From the NCBI RefSeq assembly GCF_027532945.1, contig NZ_JAPZTZ010000012.1:1-64000 (forward strand): a DNA stretch of 64,000 bases, read 5' to 3'. The translations under genes were made by a program, and so were the position numbers. Shown here one piece after another: positions 10,122 to 19,398 of this stretch (positions are counted from its first letter, which is position 1; the number at the start of each line of letters is the position of its first letter). The notes under the pieces are model-generated. The model saw only the letters and a list, made by a program, of their open reading frames with translations. It was not told where the DNA came from and searched no databases. Source of the stretch: Phreatobacter sp. Its GTDB lineage: Bacteria; Pseudomonadota; Alphaproteobacteria; Rhizobiales; Phreatobacteraceae.

Positions 10122-10147
10122 CACTCAACCTCTGAACGGAGCAGGCC

Positions 10148-11050
10148 ATGCCAGCCGACCGCACTCCCCTCATCCACGCCTTCTTTGACGAGGCCACCTT
10201 CACCGTCAGCTACCTGGTGGCGGATCCCGCGACCCGCGAGGCCGCGGTGATCGACCCGGTTCTCGACTATGATCAGAACGCCGGCGAGGTCGACACGCGC
10301 TCGGTCGATGCGATCCTCGCCAAGGCTGAAGCCGAGGGCTACCGGATCATCTGGACGCTGGAGACCCACGCCCATGCCGACCACCTCTCCGGATCGCCTC
10401 TCGTCAAGGCGAAGACCGGCGCGAAGATCGGGATCGGCGAGCACATCAAGGACGTCCAGCGCATCTTCCGGCCTGTCTTCAACGCCACGGATCTCAGGAC
10501 GGACGGGAGTGATTTCGACCATCTGTTCAAGGATGGCGACACATTCGCCATCGGAGAGCTGCAGGGGTCGATCCTTCACACGCCCGGGCACACGCCGGCT
10601 GACATCGTCTACCGGATCGAGGATGCAGCCTTTGTCGGCGACACCCTGTTCATGCCGGACTTCGGCACGGCCCGCGCGGATTTCCCCGGCGGCGACGCGC
10701 GGACGCTCTATCGGTCGATCCAGAAGCTGCTGACCCTGCCGCCTGAGACCCGCCTGTTCCTCTGCCACGACTACAAGGCGCCGGGACGCGACCACTACGC
10801 CTGGGAAACGACGGTCGCCGAACAGCGCGCCGCCAATGTCCATGTGAAGGAAGGAACGGATGAGGCCGATTTCGTTGCCATGCGCGAGGCGCGCGACGCG
10901 AAGCTGGCCGTACCCCGCCTTCTGCTGCCCTCGATCCAGGTCAACATCCGCGCCGGCCGGTTTCCGCAGGCGGAAGCCAATGGCGTGCGCTATCTGCTGA
11001 TCCCGGTGAAGGCGAAGACCAAGGACGCGGAAGCGGCCACGGCGGCATGA
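10148..11050 (+). CDS. MBL-fold metallo-hydrolase, persulfide dioxygenase-like (Blh/ETHE1 type)
   Basis: THAHADHLSG, HTPGHTPADIVY, VGDTLFMPDFGTARADFPGG, LCHDYKAPGRD. Confidence 0.92.
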   Translation: MPADRTPLIHAFFDEATFTVSYLVADPATREAAVIDPVLDYDQNAGEVDTRSVDAILAKAEAEGYRIIWTLETHAHADHLSGSPLVKAKTGAKIGIGEHIKDVQRIFRPVFNATDLRTDGSDFDHLFKDGDTFAIGELQGSILHTPGHTPADIVYRIEDAAFVGDTLFMPDFGTARADFPGGDARTLYRSIQKLLTLPPETRLFLCHDYKAPGRDHYAWETTVAEQRAANVHVKEGTDEADFVAMREARDAKLAVPRLLLPSIQVNIRAGRFPQAEANGVRYLLIPVKAKTKDAEAATAA

Positions 11051-11077
11051 CGGGCGGACGCGGCGGCGATCCCGCCG

Positions 11078-11884
11078 TCAGTCCAGCAGGTGGTCGATCC
11101 CGCGGACAAGGCCGGTGATCTCGCCGACCTTGCGGGCGGCAAGCAGGGTTCCGCCGACATAGGGAGCGGCGGACGACCCGGCATCGTGGCGGATGGTGAG
11201 CCGCTCGTCCGGCAGGCCGAAGATCGCCTCTGCCGACAGGACGAAGGACGGCATCCGCACCGAATGGACCTGCACGGCGATGCCACCGGCATTGACCGAA
11301 CCGCCGCGGGTCTCGCGGATGCCGCCGAGTTCATCGACAGGCTTGGAGGTCGGCGCGAGGCGCACCTTCGAGAGAATCTCGCCGAGCTCGCGCCCAGTCC
11401 CTGAGGGGGTGTCGGGCTTCTTGGCCGAGGCGTAGTCGATGATCTCGACGTCGGGCACGTGGCGCGCCGCCATGGTGGCGAAGCGCTTCAGCAGCGATGC
11501 GGTGATGGAGAAGTTGCCGGCGGCGATGACGCCGCGCCCGGCCGCCTTCGCAGCGGCGTCGATCTCGGCATAGTCGTCCGCGCCAAGACCGGACGTCCCG
11601 ACGACAACGTGGCGACCGCTCGCGAGGGCCTCCAGGGCATGGCCCTTCACCACATGCGGCTTGGTGTAGTCGACGACGACGTCGCTCGGCACGGCCAGCG
11701 CCTCGGCGAGCGAGGCGGAGACGGTGATGCCAAGGGCCGGCCCACCGGCCACCTCCCCCGCATCGCGCCCGGCGGCGGAGCGGGCCGCCGCCCCGACGAG
11801 CTCAAGGTCCGGGGCGGCCGCGACCGCCTTGATGAGTTCACGGCCAACCCAACCAGAGGCGCCGGCGACGACAATGCGCAGCAT
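11078..11884 (-). CDS. dapB: 4-hydroxy-tetrahydrodipicolinate reductase
   Basis: MLRIVVAGASGWVGREL, VVVGTSGL, DYASAKKPDTPSGTGREL (DapB signature region). Confidence 0.95.
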   Translation of the reverse strand: MLRIVVAGASGWVGRELIKAVAAAPDLELVGAAARSAAGRDAGEVAGGPALGITVSASLAEALAVPSDVVVDYTKPHVVKGHALEALASGRHVVVGTSGLGADDYAEIDAAAKAAGRGVIAAGNFSITASLLKRFATMAARHVPDVEIIDYASAKKPDTPSGTGRELGEILSKVRLAPTSKPVDELGGIRETRGGSVNAGGIAVQVHSVRMPSFVLSAEAIFGLPDERLTIRHDAGSSAAPYVGGTLLAARKVGEITGLVRGIDHLLD

Positions 11885-11923
11885 GGCGCTCTCCAAGTGT
11901 TGCGATGTCCGCGAGGTGCAGTG

Positions 11924-13153
11924 TCAGCGGCTGGCGGCTGCGATCGGGATGACATTGTGCAGCGTCGTGGCGGCGCCGTCGAAGAAGCGCTTCACGTTGC
12001 GCGCCGCCTGGCGGATGCGCTGCTCGTTCTCGACCACGGCGATGCGGACATAGTCGTCGCCGTGCTCGCCGAAGCCGATGCCCGGCGCCACAGCGACCTC
12101 GGCCTTTTCGACCAGCAACTTGGCGAATTCGAGCGAACCCAGCGCCTTGAACGGCTCCGGGATCGGCACCCAGGCGAACATCGAGGCCTCCGGAGCCGGA
12201 ATATCCCAGCCGGAGTTGCGGAAGCTCTCGATCAGCGCATCGCGGCGCTTGCGATAGGTGGCGCGCATCTCGCGGATGCAGTCGTCCGGACCGTTCAGCG
12301 CGGCGGTCGCGGCAACCTGGACCGGCGTGTAGGCGCCGTAGTCGAGATAGCTCTTCACGCGGGCGAGCGCCGCACAGAGCCGCTCGTTGCCGACCGCAAA
12401 GCCCATGCGCCAACCGGCCATGGAGAAAGTCTTGGACATGGAGGTGAATTCCACCGCCACGTCAAAGGCGCCCGGCACCTGCAGGATGGACGGCGGCGGC
12501 TTCGCCTCGTCGAAATAGACCTCGGCATAGGCGAGATCGGAGAGGACGATGAGGTCGTGCTTCTTCGCGAAGCGGACGAGCTCGGCATAGAAGTCGAGAT
12601 CGGCGACCTGGGCGGTCGGATTGGAGGGATAGCAGGTGACGACGGCGATGGGCTTGGGAATGGAGTGCTGCATGGCGCGCTCCATGGCCCGGAAGTATTC
12701 CTCGTCCGCCGTCGCCGGCACCGAGCGGATGACGCCGCCGGCCATCAGGAAGCCGAAGGCGTGGATCGGGTAGCTCGGATTGGGGCAGAGCACGACATCG
12801 CCGGGCGCGGTGATCGCCTGGGCCATGTTGGCGAAGCCCTCCTTAGAGCCCAGCGTGGCGATCACCTGGGTGTCCGGATCGAGCTTCACGCCGAAACGGC
12901 GCTCGTAATAGGCGGCCTGGGCGCGGCGCAGGCCGGGAATGCCCTTGGAGGCGGAATAGCGATCGGTGCGCGGCTTGCCGATCGTCTCCTTCAGCTTCTC
13001 GATGACGTGGTCAGGCGCCGGGAGGTCGGGATTGCCCATGCCGAGGTCGATGATGTCGACGCCCTTGGCGCGGGCGGCGGCCTTCACCTTGTTCACCTGC
13101 TCGAACACGTAGGGCGGCAGCCGGCGGATGCGGTGGAACTGGCTCTGGGTCAT
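11924..13153 (-). CDS. Class I/II PLP-dependent aminotransferase (alanine / LL-DAP aminotransferase-like)
   Basis: From MTQSQFHRIRRLPPYVFEQVNK; IDLGMGNPDLPAP, YPIHAFGF, SMSKTFSMAGWRMGFAVGN PLP-lysine region. The upstream ORF extension is unlikely to be coding. Confidence 0.93.
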   Translation of the reverse strand: MTQSQFHRIRRLPPYVFEQVNKVKAAARAKGVDIIDLGMGNPDLPAPDHVIEKLKETIGKPRTDRYSASKGIPGLRRAQAAYYERRFGVKLDPDTQVIATLGSKEGFANMAQAITAPGDVVLCPNPSYPIHAFGFLMAGGVIRSVPATADEEYFRAMERAMQHSIPKPIAVVTCYPSNPTAQVADLDFYAELVRFAKKHDLIVLSDLAYAEVYFDEAKPPPSILQVPGAFDVAVEFTSMSKTFSMAGWRMGFAVGNERLCAALARVKSYLDYGAYTPVQVAATAALNGPDDCIREMRATYRKRRDALIESFRNSGWDIPAPEASMFAWVPIPEPFKALGSLEFAKLLVEKAEVAVAPGIGFGEHGDDYVRIAVVENEQRIRQAARNVKRFFDGAATTLHNVIPIAAASR

Positions 13154-13257
13154 CGTCGTCGCTCGTGCGGCGGGCCTGCCGCAAGGGATCAGCCTCGTAT
13201 CAAATTGCAATACGGCAAGGGAACGGGAGGCGTCGGGGCCACCTCCCCTCTTTCGTC

Positions 13258-13743
13258 CTAGTCTTCGCTGCCGCGCTCGGCAGGGTCGATGGCCGGGCGG
13301 ACGCCGGCGCCGGGACCGCGCACGCGGCCCTGGCCGCGGATGCGCTCCTCCATGGCGGAGGCTGCGCCACCGCGGGCCGCTTCGAGCTGGCGGCGCCGCT
13401 CGGCCGCCTGGGCGGGGGTGAGCAGCTCCGGCGTCTCCGAAGAGCGCGGCGGCGGTGCGACGGTCGGGGGCGGCGGCAGGCGGTTGATGAGGGTCGCGGC
13501 GCCATAGCCGGTGGTGCGGATCGGCGCCGGCGACCACAGGCCGCCACCGGCAACCGGCGGCAACGGTGTCGCCCGCGAGGGTCCGTAGGGCGAGGGATAG
13601 CCGTCGCTGCCGTGCTGGCAGCCGGCGAGAACCAGGGCCGCGGCGGCCAGCGCCAGCGCGGCGGGCAACCGGCGCCGGGCGCGCGGAAGGTCACGGGTCG
13701 GCCGCTTGGCCTGATCCATCACTGCCAGTTCCGTGAATGCCAT
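13258..13743 (-). CDS. Putative lipoprotein, hypothetical
   Basis: Hydrophobic segment ending in lipobox-like LAGC ([17 protein letters not shown]), Pro-rich mature region. Confidence 0.6.
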   Translation of the reverse strand: MAFTELAVMDQAKRPTRDLPRARRRLPAALALAAAALVLAGCQHGSDGYPSPYGPSRATPLPPVAGGGLWSPAPIRTTGYGAATLINRLPPPPTVAPPPRSSETPELLTPAQAAERRRQLEAARGGAASAMEERIRGQGRVRGPGAGVRPAIDPAERGSED

Positions 13744-13868
13744 GTCCGTCTCCGGGTGGGGCCACACATCTTTCGCTTGGCGGCCTCCGCTTCGCCTTCC
13801 TAATATGCTCTCATCAAAAAGTGGACCGATTTCGTCAAGGCGAAACGGCGAGGGTCGGAGAAACGGTC

Positions 13869-16346
13869 ATGGCGACACGCGATTCGGACAAGCCGGCCGC
13901 CGCGAAGGCCCGCGCCAAGGCGCGAAAGGGCAGTGGAAAAGCCGTGTCGGAGACACCGAAAGTGGTGCCGAAGGCTGCTGAGACTGCGAAAGCCGCCGAC
14001 AAGACATCTGCCAAAGGTCCCGCCAAGAGTGCCGTGCAGGCCGCAGCCAAGACGACGGCCAAGCCACCTGCGAAATCGGCGGCCAAGCCGACTGCCAAGT
14101 CCGCAGCCAAGACAACTGCCACGTCTCCGGCCAAATCGACGGCCAAACCCCTGGCCAAATCAACAGCCAAGTCCCCTGCCGCGCCCCCTGCCAAGTCGGC
14201 GGCGAGGCCCCCTGCCAAGGTCGCGAGCAAGCCGGCGGCAAAAGCCAAGGCCAAGGACGTCACGCCGAAAGCCGCGCCGCCCAAGCCGGCGGCCGGAAAG
14301 CCGCCGGTCCTTCGGGTCGTGGCGTCAGCCAATCCGTCCCCGACCAGCAAGCCCAAGGCCCCTGCCCGCGCGCCGCTCTCCATCCAGCTCGCCGAAGACC
14401 GCGCGTCGCCGGCTGCCCCCAAGCCGGCCCCCCTCGCGCCTCCGCCGGCGGCCCTGAGCCCGCCCGTGGCCAAAATCGCCGCGCCAAAACCCGCCGAGGC
14501 CAAATCTGCCGAACCCAAGCCCGCCGATGGGAAGACACCCCCCGCGTCCGACACCACATCCGAGGATCCGTTCAAGCTCCAGGCCCTCGACGTTGAGCGG
14601 CTCGCCGGCAACATCGCCCGCATGGTCGAGCTCGGCGGCAAAGCCGTCGCCGCCTATCTCAAACCCCGCGAGACCGGTGAACACCCGACGGATTCGCCCG
14701 ATGGCGTCGCCGATATCGCCAAGACGCTTGGCCATGTCGCGGAGTTCTGGCTGAAGGATCCAGCGCGCGCCATGACGGCGCAGACCGAGATCGCCACGCG
14801 CTACATGGACCTGTGGTCGAAGTCGCTGAAGTCCATGGCTGGCGAGGCCGTGGAGCCAGCGGCAAAACCCGACCCGCGCGACCCGCGCTTCAGGGACCCC
14901 CAGTGGGAGAAGAACCCCTTCTTCGACTTCCTCAAGCAGTTCTACCTGGTGACCACCGGGCTCGCCGAGAAGTTCGTCACCGAGGCCGAGCTCGACGCGC
15001 ACCTCAAGCACAAGGCGGCCTTCTACGCCAAGCAGATCGCCAATGCGCTCTCGCCCTCCAATTTCGTCGTCACCAACCCCGAACTGCTGCGCGAGACGAT
15101 CTCGTCCAATGCCGAGAACCTCGTACGCGGCATGAAGATGTTCGCCGAGGACATCGAGCGCGGCGGTGGCGACCTGAAGATCCGCCAGTCCGACGACAGC
15201 CAGTTCGCCCTGGGCGTGAACCTCGCCATGACCCCCGGCAAGGTGGTCTTCGAGAACGACCTGATCCAGCTCATCCAGTACGAGCCGACGACGCCGAGCG
15301 TCGGCAAGATCCCGCTCGTCATCGTGCCGCCCTGGATCAACAAGTTCTACATCCTCGACCTGACCCAGGAGAAAAGCTTCATCCGCTGGGCGGTGTCGCA
15401 GGGCCTCACGGTCTTCGTGGTCTCATGGGTCAACCCGGACCAGCGCCACGCCCACAAGAGCTTCGACGACTACATGCTGGAGGGCCCGCTGGCCGCCTTC
15501 CGGGTGGCCGGCGAGATCACCGGCGAGCCGAAGGTCCATGCCATCGGTTATTGCGTCGGCGGCACGCTGCTCGCCGTCGCCCTCGCCTACATGGCCGCGC
15601 GCGACATCGACATGGTCGAGACCGCCACCTTCTTCACCACGCAGGTCGACTTCACCTATGCCGGCGACCTCAAGGTCTTCGTCGACGAGGAGCAGATCCA
15701 GACACTCGAGAAGCGCATGGCGCAAACGGGCTATCTTGAGGGCAAACAGATGGCCAACGCCTTCAACATGCTGCGCTCGAACGACCTGATCTGGAGCTAT
15801 TTCGTCAACAATTACATGAAGGGCAAGCAGCCCATGCCCTTCGACCTGCTCTTCTGGAACGCCGATTCCCCGCGCATGCCGGCGGCGAACCACTCCTTCT
15901 ACCTGCGCCACTGCTACCTGCAGAACGACCTCTCCCAGGGCCGCATGGTGGTGGCCGGCGAGACGCTTGACCTGAAGACGGTGAAGGTACCGGTCTACAA
16001 TCTCGCCGCCCGAGAGGACCACATCGCCCCGGCGCGCTCGGTCTTCGTCGGCTCCCAGTGCTTTGGTGGGCCGGTGGATTATGTGATGGCCGGCTCCGGC
16101 CACATCGCCGGCGTGGTCAATCCGCCTGAGAAGAAGAAATACCAGTTCTGGACCGGCGGGCGCCCTGAAGGGGCCTTCGAGGACTGGGTGGCGAAGGCCG
16201 AGGAACATCCCGGCTCCTGGTGGCCGCACTGGCGCGAATGGATCAGGCGCCATGACGGCAACGAGGTTCCCGCCCGCCGCCTCGGCTCCAATGCCCATCC
16301 CCCCATCGAGGAAGCGCCCGGGCGCTATGTGAAAGTGAAGGACTGA
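13869..16346 (+). CDS. phaC: Class I poly(3-hydroxyalkanoate) synthase with long Lys/Ala/Pro-rich N-terminal extension
   Basis: PhaC core: [23 protein letters not shown] lipase box, [22 protein letters not shown]. Residues 1-232 are low complexity ([17 protein letters not shown]...). Confidence 0.95.
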   Translation: MATRDSDKPAAAKARAKARKGSGKAVSETPKVVPKAAETAKAADKTSAKGPAKSAVQAAAKTTAKPPAKSAAKPTAKSAAKTTATSPAKSTAKPLAKSTAKSPAAPPAKSAARPPAKVASKPAAKAKAKDVTPKAAPPKPAAGKPPVLRVVASANPSPTSKPKAPARAPLSIQLAEDRASPAAPKPAPLAPPPAALSPPVAKIAAPKPAEAKSAEPKPADGKTPPASDTTSEDPFKLQALDVERLAGNIARMVELGGKAVAAYLKPRETGEHPTDSPDGVADIAKTLGHVAEFWLKDPARAMTAQTEIATRYMDLWSKSLKSMAGEAVEPAAKPDPRDPRFRDPQWEKNPFFDFLKQFYLVTTGLAEKFVTEAELDAHLKHKAAFYAKQIANALSPSNFVVTNPELLRETISSNAENLVRGMKMFAEDIERGGGDLKIRQSDDSQFALGVNLAMTPGKVVFENDLIQLIQYEPTTPSVGKIPLVIVPPWINKFYILDLTQEKSFIRWAVSQGLTVFVVSWVNPDQRHAHKSFDDYMLEGPLAAFRVAGEITGEPKVHAIGYCVGGTLLAVALAYMAARDIDMVETATFFTTQVDFTYAGDLKVFVDEEQIQTLEKRMAQTGYLEGKQMANAFNMLRSNDLIWSYFVNNYMKGKQPMPFDLLFWNADSPRMPAANHSFYLRHCYLQNDLSQGRMVVAGETLDLKTVKVPVYNLAAREDHIAPARSVFVGSQCFGGPVDYVMAGSGHIAGVVNPPEKKKYQFWTGGRPEGAFEDWVAKAEEHPGSWWPHWREWIRRHDGNEVPARRLGSNAHPPIEEAPGRYVKVKD

Positions 16347-16348
16347 CA

Positions 16349-16783
16349 GTGCGTATTCCCGTCGACGAGCGGCCTTCGCTCGCTGCCTATCCGTTCCTCA
16401 CCGTGCATCCCGTCCGCTACGGCGACCTCGACCCCAACAACCACGTCAACAACGCCGTCATCGGCACCTATCTGGAGATCGGCCGCACCGAGTTCTTCGA
16501 CCGCGAGGGCATCCGGCTGACCGCCGAAGGGCGCGGCATCTCGCTCGTCCATGTCGAGATCGAGTTCCACCGGGAGATCCTCTATCCCGGCTCCGTGCAG
16601 ATCGTCTCAGGCATCCGCAAGGTCGGGTCGTCCTCGCTGACCTTCGACCAGGCGGTCTTCGTCGACGGCGTGCGCCACGTCTCGGGGTCCTCGACAACCG
16701 CGCAGGTCGACAAGACCACCGGCCGCTCGACGCCCTGGAATGACGTCCAGCGCGCCAAGTTCGCCCGGCTGATGATGCCCTGA
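16349..16783 (+). CDS. Hot-dog-fold acyl-CoA thioesterase family protein
   Basis: VRYGDLDPNNHVNNAVIGTYLEIGRTEFF; GTG start directly after the phaC stop. Confidence 0.85.
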   Translation: MRIPVDERPSLAAYPFLTVHPVRYGDLDPNNHVNNAVIGTYLEIGRTEFFDREGIRLTAEGRGISLVHVEIEFHREILYPGSVQIVSGIRKVGSSSLTFDQAVFVDGVRHVSGSSTTAQVDKTTGRSTPWNDVQRAKFARLMMP

Positions 16784-16790
16784 TGAAACC

Positions 16791-16812
16791 GGGCCGGCGG
16801 CAGCGCCGGCCC
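16791..16812. terminator. GC-rich hairpin between convergent genes
   Basis: GGGCCGGC-ggcagc-GCCGGCCC, 8-bp stem; no clear T-tract. Confidence 0.4.
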
Positions 16813-16819
16813 TGTCCGC

Positions 16820-17869
16820 TTACGGGAACAGCGCGATCTGCTCGAGCCCCATCGTCTCGGGGAAGCCGAGGACGAGGTTCATGTTCTGCAGCGCCTGTCC
16901 GGCGGAGCCCTTCACCAGGTTGTCCAGCGTCGAGATGATGATGGCCCGGCCGGGGATCCGGTCGGGGAAGACGCCGATCTGCACATAGTTCGAGCCACGC
17001 ACGTTCTGCGTCTGCGGCACCACGCCCTTCGGCGCCACATGGACGAAGGGCTCGTCCTTGTAGGCATCGGCGAGCGCCTGGCGCAGGTCATCGGCGGTGG
17101 CGCCGTTCAGCTTCACATAGGAGGTGCAGAGCTCGCCGCGCGCCATCGGGATGAGGTGGGGCGTGAAGTTGATGGTGACCTTGCCCCCGACAGCGACGCC
17201 GATCTCCTGCTCGATCTCGGGCGCATGGCGATGCTTGCCGATGGAATAGGGCGACAGCCCCTCCCCGGCCTCCGAGAACAGCGTGTTCTGCTTGAGGCCG
17301 CGGCCGGCACCGGTCACGCCGGACTTGGCATCGACGATGATGTCATCGGCGTGGATGAGGCCGGCCTTGGCCACAGGCACCAGCGCGAGCAGCGTCGCGG
17401 TCGGGTAGCAGCCCGGGCAGGCCACGAGCCGGGCCTTGGTGATATCGTCGCGATAGAGCTCGGTGAGGCCATAGACCGCCTCCTTCTGCAGCTCCGGCGC
17501 CTGATGCTCGTGGCCGTACCACTCGGCATAGGTCGCCCCGTCGCGCAGCCGGAAATCGGCGGACATGTCGAGGATCTTGATCTTGGGATTGGCCTTCAGC
17601 ACCGCCGCGGTGATCTCCTGCGTCGTGCCGTGCGGCAACCCGCAGAACACCGCATCGAGGCCGCTCCAGTCGACGCTCTCCCAGGTGACGAGCTTCGGCA
17701 GATCCAGCATGAAGAAATGCGGGAAGACATCCGCCATGGCCTTGCCGGCATGGGTGTTGGCAGTCAGGGCGGTGATCTCGACATGCGGATGGCGCGCGGC
17801 GAGGCGGACGGCATCGGCGCCGGTATAACCGGACGCGCCGAGGATCGCGATTTTGGCCTTGGTCGCCAT
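16820..17869 (-). CDS. argC: N-acetyl-gamma-glutamyl-phosphate reductase
   Basis: ILGASGYTGADAVRL, ACPGCYPTATLLAL, GVTGAGRG, HRHAPEIEQE. Confidence 0.97.
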   Translation of the reverse strand: MATKAKIAILGASGYTGADAVRLAARHPHVEITALTANTHAGKAMADVFPHFFMLDLPKLVTWESVDWSGLDAVFCGLPHGTTQEITAAVLKANPKIKILDMSADFRLRDGATYAEWYGHEHQAPELQKEAVYGLTELYRDDITKARLVACPGCYPTATLLALVPVAKAGLIHADDIIVDAKSGVTGAGRGLKQNTLFSEAGEGLSPYSIGKHRHAPEIEQEIGVAVGGKVTINFTPHLIPMARGELCTSYVKLNGATADDLRQALADAYKDEPFVHVAPKGVVPQTQNVRGSNYVQIGVFPDRIPGRAIIISTLDNLVKGSAGQALQNMNLVLGFPETMGLEQIALFP

Positions 17870-17915
17870 GGCAGTCTCCGCAGGGTGCGAGAAGTCAGAT
17901 CAGGATGTCGGATAC

Positions 17916-17940
17916 AAAAAAGCCGCGCTGGGAGCGCGGC
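17916..17940 (-). terminator. Intrinsic terminator / attenuator hairpin upstream of argC
   Basis: RNA sense: GCCGCGCT-CCC-AGCGCGGC followed by TTTTTT, 47 nt before the argC ATG. Confidence 0.85.
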
Positions 17941-17977
17941 GATCGGATCGATCAGCAAGGCACACGGCCGCACGCGC

Positions 17978-18028
17978 TCATCGGGGGATGAGGATACGGC
18001 GTCGGCGGCTGATCGCGGTGCTGAACAT
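17978..18028 (-). CDS. Putative arginine-rich leader peptide (MFSTAISRRRRILIPR)
   Basis: ATG TTC AGC ACC GCG ATC AGC CGC CGA CGC CGT ATC CTC ATC CCC CGA TGA: four consecutive Arg codons between a promoter and the attenuator hairpin of argC. Confidence 0.7.
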   Translation of the reverse strand: MFSTAISRRRRILIPR

Positions 18029-18035
18029 GCGCCGC

Positions 18036-18064
18036 TAAATGCTATCGGCGCATGACGCTGTCAA
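18036..18064 (-). promoter_or_regulatory. Sigma70-like promoter for the leader-argC transcript
   Basis: Minus strand TTGACA (18064-18059)-N17-CATTTA (18041-18036); predicted start at about 18028-18029, i.e. on the leader ATG. Confidence 0.65.
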
Positions 18065-18588
18065 GACGCTTGGCGCCCGGGGCGATAGAGGTCGAACGTC
18101 GTTCCATAGGCCTCTCGGACCCCTGCCCGCGCGAAGCCGATCTTGGCTGCAACGCCAATGGAAGCGGCATTGTCCGGATGGATCAGGGCGACGAGATCAC
18201 CCGGAGGGACCACGCCAGCAGCATGGGCCAGGATTTTCTTCGCGGCCTCCGTGGCGTAGCCTTGCCCCCAGCAGGTCCGTCGCAGGCGCCAGCCGATCTC
18301 GATGTCGGGTCCTTCCCCTGCAACCGGGATCAGCAGTGCGGTGCCGATGAAAAAGTCAGGGTCCTGGGCGAGGACCATCGACCAGTGACCGAGGCCTGGA
18401 CCGAAATCCATCGCCATCCGCTGAGGGAGCAGAGCACGGTACGCCTCTGCCTCGAAATGGTCGCGGAAAGCTGGCGGCAGGTACCGTCGGACATCTATGT
18501 CGCTGTCCATGGAGACGAAGGCGTCAATGTCGCGATGGTCGCGTGGACGCAGGAGAAGCCTCTCGGTCGCCAGAACCGGAACCACCAC
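18061..18588 (-). CDS. GNAT-family N-acetyltransferase
   Basis: TERLLLRPRDHRDIDAF..., EIGWRLRRTCWGQGYATEAAKKIL, NAASIGVAAKIGF. Confidence 0.85.
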   Translation of the reverse strand: MVVPVLATERLLLRPRDHRDIDAFVSMDSDIDVRRYLPPAFRDHFEAEAYRALLPQRMAMDFGPGLGHWSMVLAQDPDFFIGTALLIPVAGEGPDIEIGWRLRRTCWGQGYATEAAKKILAHAAGVVPPGDLVALIHPDNAASIGVAAKIGFARAGVREAYGTTFDLYRPGRQAS

Positions 18589-18592
18589 GGTC

Positions 18593-19171
18593 CTACCGGT
18601 TCTTGCCCGGCACCCAGAGGACGTCCGCCTTGCCCTTGTCGTTGAGATAGCGCGCGGCAACGAACAGGAAGTCCGACAGGCGGTTCACATATTCCAGCGC
18701 CGGCCGAGAGACCTCCTCGCCGGGACGGCGGACGAGGTCGACCATGATGCGCTCGGCGCGGCGGGACATGGTGCGCGCGAGGTGGAGATAGGCGGAGGCC
18801 GGGCTGCCGCCGGGCAGGATGAAGCTCTTTAGCGGATCGAGCTCGGCATTGAGCTGGTCGATCTCGGCCTCGATGCGCTTCACCTGCGCCGGGACGATGC
18901 GCAGCGGCTCGTATCCGAGATCCTCGCCGAGGTCGGGGGTCGCGAGGTCGGCGCCAAGATCGAACATGTCGTTCTGGATGCGCATCAGCATGGCGTCGAC
19001 CACCGCGTCGCCGGCCGTGTGCAGGCGGGCGATGCCGATGGCGGAATTGGCCTCGTCGATGCAGCCATAGGCCTCGACGCGCAGGTCGGACTTCAGCCGC
19101 CGCGGGCCTGCAGCGAGGCCGGTCGTGCCGTCGTCACCGGTCTTGGTGTAGATCTTGTTGAGCTTGACCAT
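18593..19171 (-). CDS. PduO-type ATP:cob(I)alamin adenosyltransferase
   Basis: KLNKIYTKTGDDGTTGL, DEANSAIGIAR, ILPGGSPASAYLHLARTMSRRAER. Confidence 0.95.
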   Translation of the reverse strand: MVKLNKIYTKTGDDGTTGLAAGPRRLKSDLRVEAYGCIDEANSAIGIARLHTAGDAVVDAMLMRIQNDMFDLGADLATPDLGEDLGYEPLRIVPAQVKRIEAEIDQLNAELDPLKSFILPGGSPASAYLHLARTMSRRAERIMVDLVRRPGEEVSRPALEYVNRLSDFLFVAARYLNDKGKADVLWVPGKNR

Positions 19172-19192
19172 GGATCGCTGTTCCGGCGGCGG

Positions 19193-19384
19193 TCAGCCGC
19201 CGTTCGCCTTAACATAGATCGTGATCACGATCGCCACAATGGCGACGAATTGCAGCCCGACGCGCCAGCGCATCAGCTTCTGCGAGGTGTTGGGGCTGCC
19301 GCCACGCATCATGTTGATGAGGCCCATGACGAGGACGATGGCCACGGCTCCAACGGCGACAGGTACGAGCAGGTTGATCGGCAT
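19193..19384 (-). CDS. Small HIG1-like twin-transmembrane protein
   Basis: 63 aa MPINLLVPVAVGAVAIVLVMGLINMMRGGSPNTSQKLMRWRVGLQFVAIVAIVITIYVKANGG. Confidence 0.8.
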   Translation of the reverse strand: MPINLLVPVAVGAVAIVLVMGLINMMRGGSPNTSQKLMRWRVGLQFVAIVAIVITIYVKANGG

Positions 19385-19398
19385 GGCAGCCCTTTCCG

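Noticed and set aside
11459-13261. 600-aa plus-strand ORF opposite dapB and aminotransferase
   Set aside because: Antisense of two well-supported genes; composition typical of shadow ORFs.
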